NCBI GenBank assembly: GCA_950295325.1
Contig: OX485807.1
Span: 7,256,501 to 7,320,500 of the forward strand
Length of the DNA stretch: 64,000 nucleotides
Reading direction: 5' to 3'
DNA from: Polytrichum commune
Taxonomy: Eukaryota > Streptophyta > Polytrichopsida > Polytrichales > Polytrichaceae
Positions 48,301 to 58,169 of the stretch are shown piece after piece (within the stretch, counting starts at the first letter, position 1; every line of letters starts with the position of its first letter). Made by a program: the position numbers and the translations under genes. The notes under the pieces are model-generated. The model did not search any database and was not told the origin of the DNA. It saw nothing but the letters and a program-made list of their open reading frames with translations.

Positions 48301-49333
48301 CGGATCTCAAGAGAATATGGTAGTCCATGCAACCTTGGTGTATTCTTCAACCTCGGAAACAACAAAGTGGGTTAAATATATTTTCAATCTTCTAAAGTAC
48401 ATCAAGTATAACTTGAATCTAATACTTGTTGGGGGCTTGTATAAACTATTGGGTGGGCCGTAGGATGTATACTGGTGTCTTTAAGGGAACTTAATGCATG
48501 GCCAAACAAAGTAGCAATTCTTGCATTTACACCCAGTGTCCCACTGAGAAGTTGCTCACTTAGGATAGCTGTATATTAGGGTCCAGGCCTACGAAACTTG
48601 GGCGTCCGAAACACCCCTTCAATTGACCTTACTTTCAGACTCAAGGTTGGACCCCAGCTTAAAGACTTGTGTCTCAAACTAGGAATATTTTCAGGAGTGG
48701 AGACCGCCAAGATTTGACTCAAGATTAGTGTCGCTTCATTTTTCTATACCTTGGACCCAGACCCTAATGTAAACTCCTTGGGTCCAGAAATTTGCTCTCC
48801 ACCAATAGGATCGCTCAATTCTGGAGTTTTTTTAATCTTGGACCTTAGTGTAAACCTCCTCGGGTCCATAAATTTGCTCTTGACCAATAGGATCCACTCG
48901 ACTCTGGAGTTTCTTGGGTCTTGGGCCCTAGTGTGAAGCCCCTGGGGTCCAGAAATTTGCTCTCCACCAATGGGGTCGCTTGATTCTGGAGTTTCTTTGG
49001 TCTTGGACCCTAGTGTAAACCCACCCTCACATCATAGTATGACAATGATGAGTAGAGAAGGTGACGTTTGCCATGACTCTTGAGAGTGGGTAGCTCACAT
49101 CCAACCTTGAATATTTGAGCAAACCTTATTTTTTCTCTGTTTCTGTGTCAGATGCTTATGGTTTTCCTCCTGGATTGCAGGAAGAATGTGCACGCAGTGA
49201 GAAATTGCGATCTGCACTGGAGCCGTTTGCTACCAAGGACATCCCTTCGTCTCCACTGGCACTGGCACTGACACCGACACTGGAACCTTTAGAACTGGAA
49301 CCTCGGCAACAGTCTTTTGTACCACCACTGTGA
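42399..49333 (+). CDS. CCDC93: CCDC93 homologue, CCC-complex subunit
   Basis: Thirteen exons: 42399-42601, 43086-43260, 43495-43610, 44323-44410, 44740-44856, 45131-45244, 45533-45712, 45963-46042, 46327-46366, 46619-46726, 47134-47214, 48148-48270 and 49181-49333 (about 525 aa; animal CCDC93 is about 630). The N-terminal NN-CH domain has GGYFRAQISTLSPFDMLTGG, MGCPYPLQAHQIQGLDYPAV and VVQWLVKRVL. Long coiled coils follow from about residue 195. The C-terminal third has the family block DDVPAQSELIQYERRFVELY, then KETSLLNSIHSQF. In animals CCDC93 pairs with CCDC22 and the COMMD proteins in the CCC complex, which works with Retriever in endosome-to-surface recycling; the same role in plants is inferred. 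The exon 4 end is uncertain: the in-phase junction at 44410 would use a GC donor. An AATAAA lies at about 49437. The protein is short mainly in the middle, so an exon may be missing. Confidence 0.92.
48751..49020. repeat. Tandem repeat, about 84 bp x 3.2, in CCDC93 intron 12
   Basis: Copies start near 48751, 48837, 48921 and 49002 (partial). Each has 'ggaccctagtgtaaac', then 'tgggtccagaaatttgctct' and 'ccaataggatcg', and ends 'ttctggagtttctt'. No coding content. The related phrase 'agggtccaggcc' upstream at about 48578 suggests expansion from a local element. Confidence 0.85.
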
Positions 49334-50317
49334 ATGACTGACCGCATGCATGCAACGTTAATTGTTTTATAGTCCTTTAGGAGATCATCCCTTCAGTGTA
49401 TGATCATTTGTGCACTCTCTGTTTGTGGGAACTTGCAATAAAAGAAAAAGCCCTTTACAGATGCTTAAGTCTCCATTGTGTTTGTTGCTTTTTCAAGGGA
49501 GGGACAGTAATGGTGTCTGCTAGAATCTGACAACAGGATTGGTCAATGCACCAAAGAACAGTTTCAGAATGAAATGACTACCACTGAGACATAAGTGGCT
49601 TTTATCTCTTTAGTGGTCAAGCTGCCTACCTTCATTTGACAAATGATCAGGTTAAATGTAAAGACAGATCTGCCCCACACGGTAGAGATGACGGAGTGCA
49701 CCTTTGGGAAACTGTTCAATTCATGTGAGTGGGGTAGGCTTTAGTCTGCTCCAAGATGGGAGACCTCTCATCTTTCCAGGATGTCAATCTCGAGTAGCAA
49801 CATCTTTGACATAACTAGTGATCATTGAACTAATATGGCCTACTTCCTTGCATGAGGCAGGAAGGTGGAACACCTTGAAATTGTTGAGAATTTTATTTTA
49901 CAATCTGGAAGCTTCCAAGCAGACACTCCTCTTTAGTAGACCTTGAGAGTGAGAAGTTTATAAAAGGCTATATAAGAACTTGGAAAATTGAATCAGAGGA
50001 AGTATATAGTTCTTCTGGAGCACTTTTCTGGGATGTGATGCATCCTCTCTGATATTACAGGCTAAACGCAATTAGGTGCATCCAGGATGTGGAGGTTAGG
50101 TAATGTAGCTCATAGATGGTTTTTTTGTGAACTGAATCGTTGTCCTATGCCCAATCCACTAAAACTTGACTGTGTCAGTAAAATGATGCACAGCTGGACC
50201 TTTTTGAGGTTGTGTGGGACTGTACAAGGTCAAACTGCATCCCTGTGAAATTGCAGATTTGGACTTGCACCATTTGTGCAAATCTGTTTCAAGCAGATTC
50301 GGATTTTGACAAAGCTG
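49334..50317. other. Convergent intergenic spacer between CCDC93 and DMC1
   Basis: The two genes point towards each other, so this 984-bp spacer should carry both 3' untranslated regions. The AATAAA at about 49437 on the plus strand is a likely CCDC93 polyadenylation signal. No further gene or repeat was recognised. Confidence 0.5.
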
Positions 50318-53300
50318 CTAATCCTTGACATCGGCAACGCCTCCTTTTGTGATCTGGAAGATGTGAGATCAAGTTAAGGGCAACAGTGTAAGGGCAGCGA
50401 TAATATCAATATCAAATTCAATTTAGCGACCATGGAGAACCGACCCCGGGTGACGTGGGTGCAAAAGCAGATAAATTTTCCGGAAAGAAATATAGAAGTA
50501 CGAGGATATAGCTTCGTCGTCTGGCAAATTCGGTGCATCGAACACTTTGCAGATTCGCTGTTCAGCCTTCCCCTTCCTCAGCATCAATCGGACTGTCGAG
50601 GCGTGGGCTAATACATGACCGCCGGCAGGCTTCTTCGGGTCAGCCACGAACGTTCCTCCTCCAGGATCAGCTATGACTGAATAACGTCAACATGACAAAA
50701 CATTAAAAAAATTGTGGCCACTCCATAAATATGTGTACAAAGGCTACATACAAAAGCCAACCTTGGAACATCTTTGCCCACCTAAACGATGGTTTCTCGT
50801 ATTATCCTGTGTTCTCTGGTAACAACTCCGAGACATGAGTGCAAAAGAATTAGCTAGAATTGACATGGATGTGACAACTACTTCCCTTGTTAACGCTAAC
50901 GATGAAGAACGACTTCATCCGAGTACAAAACTCAGGTGTATAAAAGTACAACTGACCGTGGTTCGTCATGAAGACTGCAACATTGAACTCCTCAGCCATT
51001 TTAACCAGCTTTGAAAGCATTTGAGCCAGTTTTTGCTGTAGTACAGCCAACAGATCCAGATCCAGACCAAACACAAAGTTGGCACGAAAAAATCCACAAC
51101 ATAAGGAGATCGTACATCTTTAAGATAGAGGACATAGCCGACGGTACTATGTCATGATGTACTAAGCATTCCGTCTAGCAATGTAACAAGTTCAACAAAT
51201 TATTTTAAGTAAATGCTTCAAAAATGAACTGAAAAGAATTGGAGTTATAAACATTCCTCCTGATTTAAGGCACTTTTGAAGAATAACCCTCAGAACTACA
51301 TGATATGCCAAGATTTTTGTAAGGCTGCAATCACTGCGAAGAGGTAAATTACCTGCCGATCAGCCAGCTCTCCACGTCCAGTGAAGTCTACTCGGAAAAG
51401 AGCCATGATCGAATCAACGATCTGTTTCATGGCGTGTTATAATTACAATTTCGTAACTAATTTTCGAAGTGCCTACCACTGGTTCTAACTTTGGCGTCAT
51501 TGAATGTAGAATCTACAGATGTACAGGATGCAATTCCTGCTATACTAGTTTTTCTAGAAATCGTTATTCGATTGTTCAAGCCATTTTCTGACAGGGAATG
51601 CGGCACTCCTAGATGAGAATGGCTGCAAGCATGCCGAAGCTGGTGGATGCCAGTGTAAGTTTCCTGAGCTTACTAGAAATTTAGAACACTTCAGAAAAAA
51701 AATATAGATTCTTTTGAGGGCAGGAAGTTTGGAAGATACCGCAAGAGAGCACTTACAACTAATCGGAACGGTTCTTCGGCCATCCTGCAGGACAGACCGC
51801 CGAGCAATGTGAACTGGTGCTCATGAGTGTACGCGCGAGCATATACAATCTGCCACAATTGCCACGACAGAGTTTAATCCGCTACAAAATCATAAGATGG
51901 AAGAATCCTATCTGAAGGACACTAGTTAAAGTGGACAGTCTTCCTAATTTTCATAATGGCGATGTTCTATATCATAGAATTCTTGCACAAAATAAGTTAC
52001 CAGAGATCATCATCTAAAATATAGCGATAAAATATAGCGGTACAATTTCTCCATCTGCAACGCAATTTTAGAAATGAATAGGCTCGCTCATTCTTCTTCT
52101 CTGGGACTTACATTGTCGAGTACAGCAGTGTAATCAAGTCCAAAACGCTCCGCAATCGGAAGGAGGCGGTCAGGTCGGCTGTGTCATGTGATTAATTCTT
52201 ACTTCTCTTTTACTTAGAATCCAACCATGGTAAGTCGACATGCAAATGATAACTTAATGCTTGCAGCGGCATAATGAAGTGATAATAGGTTGCAGGTTGA
52301 AGCGACTCGATGAGCAGAATTGTCACCGTTCAATAACTTGAAGAATATATAACTAGTGCATTTTGAATGAGTTAATGTCACCTTACTGCGCACTATAATT
52401 TCAACTCTGCGACAATTTAAGCGTCCGCTGAGAGAAAGTATCGTGTTTGTCACATTATAGTGCAGAGTAAGGTGACATCAACTTAGTCAAAGCGATTAGT
52501 TGTACAAGACAATTTCTATTCACGGGTGAGGAAATTTATCCTTGGCAGACTTACAATGTTCCTTCAGTGTCAATGTATGCCACTTTCCCGTTTCCCCCTC
52601 CCATACTGAAAGGAAGCTGCTGTGTGTGAGTCCAACATTAGTAACTGATGCTGTAAATGTAGAACGGGTCAAATCGCTCACATCATCGAAAGAAATGCAC
52701 AAGAGTGGAAGGGAGAGGAAAGGAGAATATAGTGTCAACGATGAACTCTTTTTCAGATTCCAACATGCGTGGTAAAGGTTTGCATAATCAATGTGAAGCG
52801 GATCCGATAAAGAACTATCGGATTATTCGACAGGACTATTCGTCAAAGGAATTAATAAAAGAACCTGCGTTGATACGCAAAGTGTATGCGCCAACTGAGT
52901 CTTTCCGGTCCTGCATCACCAATCCAGAACCTGTTAATTTTGTGTCAAGGTTCACACGATTTACACAATCGATTTCTAGTAGCAATACGTCAAGAGTAAC
53001 CAACCTGAACTCGCCAAACACCTCTGTGAGTGACATGGTTTCAACACCGCCTTCACGGAAAACAACGAGTCATGTTAGCGATGTTATGTTTCGAATGGAA
53101 GAAAGCGATGTAAATTGCTTAGGAGAAGATCAATCTTAAACTTTATAGGAAATATAGAAGTTGAAGTAAATCGCTTAGGAGAAGATTGATCTTAAACTAG
53201 GAGTCGGAGACTCTGTAGAATAATTTAAACCTCCAAGAAGCACGTCGAGCGCCTGACATCCGGTTGTGATGCGTACAACTGTCTTTCGCTGTAAGTGCAA

Positions 53301-54241
53301 ACACAAAACCGCCTCAATCTTTGTGACGAAGAGTACATAACGATAATTAAAGAATCGCTATATATTTAAATTCGAGTATTTACAGATGCTTTTACTACAG
53401 TCTAGATTTAGAGCTCAGAAGTGCTTCATCGCGTCTTACTTTTAGAAGGAGATCGCTTCCTGTGCAATATCCAGTTCGCTGCGAGCAATTTCGTTAGTCA
53501 GAGACAGTTTTATGAAAATAATAAACAAAAATGTGCGCAGTGCAATTCTTCACTCAGACTGATGAATGTTCAACAGGACGATCGATTTAGCTTTCTTAAT
53601 GGACTCTGAAACTAAGAGTAGGCTTGTAAATTTGTTACCACAATTCTTCCTGCAGCATCCCATATCTTTTCAACTTTTGCGTCTGACAAGCCCTTTATGT
53701 TCGACAAAGCCTGCAAATAACATATGTATTTGTCAACTATGGTTAGCTGTAAGTGCAAGGATTGCTCACCGGAAAATCAAGAAATCTAAAAAATCCTTAT
53801 GTTTCCTTGTCGAAAGAGAATAGCCGAATCTGGAAAGGTTCAGGAGATCTGCCTTTTTGGTGTTCATCATCAAGCCATTGCAGGTGAAGATGCCAGCATC
53901 TTGTAACTTCTTGAGATCTCCCGCGTTGATTCCTTGCGCAATCACTGTGCAACAAAATAGAAGCAGGTTATGAGTAACTGGGCTTGGAATGGTTGTAGAT
54001 CATGACACAAGGTTAGGATTTAAACGGAAATAGATGTAAAAAGTAAATTTCTCAATGAACGCCACAAGCAGTGAGTTGAAAGTCCTCCTGTGAGCAACAG
54101 TCGGCAGGATAAACTAAGTCCAGTAAATTTTGTCGACTACATCCTGACTAGAACAAGATATTATAAATCTGACGTTTGTCAATGACGTCGAAATGTTCCT
54201 CTTCCTCTGCATCGAGGTCAACACGGTCCTCGTCTTTCTCC
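50318..54241 (-). CDS. DMC1: DMC1, meiotic RecA/RAD51-family strand-exchange recombinase (first exon not found)
   Basis: Fourteen exons, 5' to 3': 54174-54241, 53853-53944, 53639-53710, 53440-53478, 53231-53288, 53005-53050, 52865-52910, 52555-52616, 52112-52178, 51757-51849, 51353-51421, 50957-51035, 50510-50676 and 50318-50362. Phases agree throughout. The helix-hairpin-helix region has [19 protein letters not shown] and [12 protein letters not shown]. Walker A is [16 protein letters not shown] and Walker B is [11 protein letters not shown]. Also present are [50 protein letters not shown] and the terminal GGVADVKD. Such proteins form ATP-dependent filaments on single-stranded DNA and search for the homologue in meiosis; DMC1 rather than RAD51 is favoured by [13 protein letters not shown] and the C-terminus. 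The last intron is AT-AC; the intron after exon 53853-53944 needs a GC donor. The start-codon exon should lie above 54241, possibly near 54500-54600. Confidence 0.94.
50363..50509 (-). other. U12-type AT-AC intron, last intron of DMC1
   Basis: Read on the minus strand, the 147-bp intron begins ATATCCTC and ends CCCTTAACTTGATCTCAC. The start matches the minor-spliceosome 5' site (ATATCCTT) at seven of eight positions. CCCTTAAC matches the U12 branch-site consensus TTCCTTAAC, with the branch A about 11-12 nt before the terminal AC. Splicing here joins PDDEA to [14 protein letters not shown] in phase 0, restoring the conserved DMC1 C-terminus. Reading through instead gives a non-homologous tail and a stop at 50423, and no GT-AG choice restores the frame. 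Confidence 0.9.
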
Positions 54242-56216
54242 CTGCAGGACAAAGAGAACATATTAAACATATTACAGATGACTATTTACTATAACATTAT
54301 GACTCCATGTATTCCATGAGTATCTACACATTTCAACAGATATTACTTCAAATTTTATGATAAAAAAGCTGACAAACATATTTGAATTCGCAGGATGCTC
54401 GTTGGACACGAAATAATTTTGGAATCCCCAAGCATAATCCAAGCGAGAACTGTTTAAAGATCTCAGCAACAGAGCTATATGGAGGAGTTCCAGCGTACAT
54501 TTGATAACTTGTTTTCGACATGAAAATGAGATCCTTCTGCTGGTCGCTCTGATTCTAAACCGTGGAAGAAGAGTCTCAGCAGACACATTTCAGACCGAAT
54601 GCCCACGACGACAGCCTCTACATGGCTTTGGTGCAAAGATTGTCTGTACAGATATGTTCATCCATTTAATTTCATCCGACAATTTTCATCTAGATTTAAA
54701 GTTATCTTCCCTCTCCTTCACACAAACAACTCACAATGAGTGTGTCAGGACTCTACAAAAAGGAACCACCAATATATAGAAGGATAATTATTTTTCAACC
54801 CATACAACCAACACAAACCATAAGGATTTCTAAGAAGATTAACAACCTCTAGTAGGCCTTTCATAAGAAATACCATAAGTCGCACGTGTTTGGTGGGCCA
54901 TCGTACCATAAGCGAGATGTTCTCAAATAGGTATTTGAGATGCCCAACGTCATTTATTTTCAATTGAAATTTCCAAAGTATGTTATTCAAATTTGTATTG
55001 ATCTAAATCATTTGCTAAGACATGTGGAGAAATCTTTAGGGAATGTGGGGAATAATTAAGCAAGATACTCAAATTCATGTAGCACAATCAAGTAGTACCT
55101 ACTACGCAAGGAAAATTACACTCTAATCTCCATAACATCACGCTTGTGGCAACCAAAGTGCACATGATATTAAGGAGTATTGTAGTCTTAACATGGATGC
55201 GTGGTAAAAGTGAACTAGTGTAGCATGTGACATTATGGAATAACACAAAGTCAACACTGCAATAATGACAATGATTACAACGTGATGCATACAAGCATGT
55301 AGTTTGAATTCTTTGGTGATTTATTTTAATGTCAAAACCCATGATATATGGGAGAAAAACATGACACTATGGAGCAAGATTTAGACTAAGAAAATTTGTT
55401 TCCTAGGGTTTTGGGATATATTTGTTCATTATACACTCTAAACTCCGTAATACCAACATCCTTAATGGCACTCCTCTTATCACATTGTAGAATGTTGTGT
55501 TGATGTCAGAAAGACATAATGATAATCATGTGCACGTGATGTTAACATTGAAAAGGCACATCAAATGTCCATTGCAACATCAAATCTTGTCAATTTTAGA
55601 CTTCAAATGTCACATTTTCATTGCATTATCAATTTGCATGCAAATCCAAATCACTATTCATCCACATTTTGAAACAACAAAGCATCCACCTTTCAAAACA
55701 AAGGATAATGCAATATCATCTATGATACTTAAGGCAAGAATCTAAATATACAATGTTCCATTGGTAGTAAGACTTCTTCACTATAAAATGCTGACAACTT
55801 TAATAATATAATTAATGGTGTTGTTCGCTTTTTCAATTTGTTTATATATGACCTCAGGGACCTTCCCACATTGCCCATTATGAAAAAGAAACCACTATTT
55901 AGTAGGATAATTTGTCAACCATGGGACCTTCCACAACTTGTTTCGATTGTTTAAACTAGTATTTAAGAAACTTAAGCCGAAAGGCCCATTCACAACCCTC
56001 TTTCAATGCATGTCAAATGCAAAATCGCCCTTTAAAACACTTTTTTTCAGAGCCTTTAACATAGTTATGCACAGGTCCTTCACAAGAGTGTCACAGTGAA
56101 GACCAACAAATAAAAGTGTCCTTCACAATTTCATCATGACATAATGAGAGTAAATTGTCGCATTCAAGGGTATCTAAATGTAGTCATTTATTTATAGAGT
56201 AGGCTACAGTCCACCC
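54242..56216. other. Intergenic and repeat DNA upstream of DMC1
   Basis: The missing first DMC1 exon and promoter should lie in the first few hundred bases; ATGs at 54586 and 54522 on the minus strand are candidates I could not decide between. About 55120-55350 is a diverged inverted relative of about 5880-6130, with the shared phrase 'ggcaaccaaagtgca'. Open frames here carry no recognised domain. Confidence 0.4.
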
Positions 56217-56680
56217 TCGATAAATGTTACACTTATAAACGTTAACTCATTATATTTGTTAACAAAATCGTACTCCCCTCATATTGCTAACTAGAATGTT
56301 AACTATGTTAAATGTTAACAATAATTTACTCCCCTCTTTGTTAATTTGCCACTTATAAATGTTAACCTACGAAATACATCCAATACTGTGTGATGACATC
56401 CATTACATTGACTCACAACCTTTCAAAGTGGCAAAAGCCACCAAATTTGACTTTTGTGATCAAATTATTCATCTAGACTATATTGATTCTTATTTTGTTT
56501 CATAAAAATAAAATATTTATTTGATACACATATTTTATATATGATAATTTTGCAAAACTCTCCCTCCATAATTGTAATGAATTTATATTTGTTAAGCATT
56601 CAAAAAGCTCTCTTTATAACTGTTACAATGTTAACTCACTATAAATGTTAGGAAAATTTTACTCCAGAGGGTGGACTGTA
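56215..56680. mobile_element. Pogo/Tigger-like MITE with TA target duplication
   Basis: The left end 'CAGTCCACCCTCGATAAATG' (56217) is inverted at the right end as 'CAGAGGGTGGACTG' (ending 56678). TA flanks both sides (56215-56216 and 56679-56680). The pattern CAGT-N-ACCTC-near-ATAA resembles the termini of pogo/Tigger elements. The 462-bp interior is AT-rich with repeated 'cttataaatgttaac' phrases and no coding capacity. It lies just upstream of the exon-like sequence at 56704. Confidence 0.8.
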
Positions 56681-56703
56681 GTACTTTGTAGCTTGGAAAA
56701 CAG

Positions 56704-57663
56704 GTTCAAGAATCTGCAGATATTCTGGCTGGATTGACTCAGATGATGGCCAACCGGTCGTATAAGTGGAGGAAACGCCATCCTATTCATCCACATCAAG
56801 GTTCTTTGAAGGTATCAAATATTTGTCATCGATGCACAACATTGCTTGTTGTCAAATAAATCTCAAGAGTATTTAGAAGAAATTCATTTGGAGCTAATAA
56901 ACTCTCTGTATTTTTATGCTCCTGACAAAGCAAATAGCAACCATTCTTCCGGTGATCAACAAAATTTCAGCAATTTTCAGCAGCCGAAAAGTGAACCTCC
57001 TCATAGTGATTTGGCATGTTGCATTGAACCCAAAAATTCCAATCTAATTAGATCACTTTGCCACAGATTAGCTCAGCAATCAAGAAGATCTTGTTCAAAC
57101 ATCAAAATCCATACATCTCTACATGGTGAGAATTGCAATCCTCAGCTAACAGCTAATTTGATCGTACTTTGAATGACAGATTCTAGACTGGCCTCATCGC
57201 TAATCGTAGAAGATTAATGAAAAAACAAAATTTCACAAACTCTCACGCTGATGACCTGTGTACCTGTAATATAGCAAATCAAAATATGTGCCTGGAATTC
57301 CACATGAGGTCCACATGTCGAGAGGATAATATTTGAATCCTGGAGGCAGTATTTTAGTATAGTTTGTTCCGCAAGGATGACAAGGGGGCACTCGCTGGTG
57401 ATGGACAAATAAGAACCAACTATGTAAAATGAAAAGAGAAAGAAAACGCATGCCAGTAGATGTGTAGAATACAGTTCTGCTTTTTGCTGACAAGTGGCAT
57501 TGTCGAAGTAGCTCCACCTTTATTTTTTCCCATTCAACACATGTTTGAAAAGAAGATGAATGGGTTTGTCACCGGACTAGAAAGAGAATCAATACAAGGA
57601 TTGCCATCGCCAGAATCACCAAGATCAAACATGTCTGTCAATGTCCACACAACCCAGACTGAT
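56704..57663 (+). pseudogene. Exon-like coding remnants of an unrecognised gene
   Basis: 56704-56811 follows 'aaaacag', precedes 'gtatcaaa', and reads VQESADILAGLTQMMANRS then YKWRKRHPIHPHQGSLK. About 56819-57125 reads in another frame (SQEYLEEIHLELINSLYFYA ... LIRSLCHRLAQQSRRSC) and ends at a donor-like 'gtgagaat'. A later frame at about 57490-57663 is polar and ends SVNVHTTQTD. The first two pieces are only about 10 bases apart and differ by one in frame, so they cannot be joined by a normal intron: either one is not coding or the gene is broken. The opposite strand at 57214-57420 also has an open frame with PPGFKYYPLDMWTSCGIPG. I recognise no family and cannot decide the strand firmly. Confidence 0.25.
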
Positions 57664-58169
57664 TAGTCAGTGACTTCATATAAGCTTGAGAGCAGAGAAA
57701 AAAACCAGGCAAGGGCCTTGGTAATATCAACAGTATCAGATTCAATGATCTTGTGGTGCAAGACCTCCCACTAGAGGCTCAACCCTCAGGAAGATCTCCA
57801 TTTAGGATTCCTCTATATGTTTTCAGGATACAAGGTCAAAGGGGCTCAATGTACGACCTATATACAAAATAATTACAAGCCCTCACCAAATCTTGAAATC
57901 CTAAAAAATTAATATTTATGGGTTCAAAAGTTTAGTCAATCCATTATCCTTTTTCCAGGGGAAAAAAAAAATGTACTTATTATACTGATGATCAAACTGC
58001 AAAGTATGTATTTGCATCCAAGGGCACACAACCTATTTGTTTCAACCCTAATCTTCAATAACACTACGGTATTCAACCAATTTAAAAAGTGCACTGGAAG
58101 AATTAAATTAGCTTTAGATAAGGCCCAATTTACATATGTTGAGATTAGCTTATAAGGGAAGTATGTAGC
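57664..58169. other. Spacer downstream of the SYP2 syntaxin
   Basis: I examined this for a syntaxin transmembrane exon on the minus strand and found none. It should hold the syntaxin 3' untranslated region. No repeat or other gene is recognised. Confidence 0.4.

Noticed and set aside
50423-50509. Alternative DMC1 C-terminus reading through the last intron
   Set aside because: It gives a tail unlike any RAD51/DMC1 protein, while AT-AC splicing restores the conserved ending exactly.
52739-52790. Candidate exon for the second half of Walker A with a mutated SEKE motif
   Set aside because: A proper exon encoding [12 protein letters not shown] with good splice sites was found at 52865-52910, so the gene is not broken.
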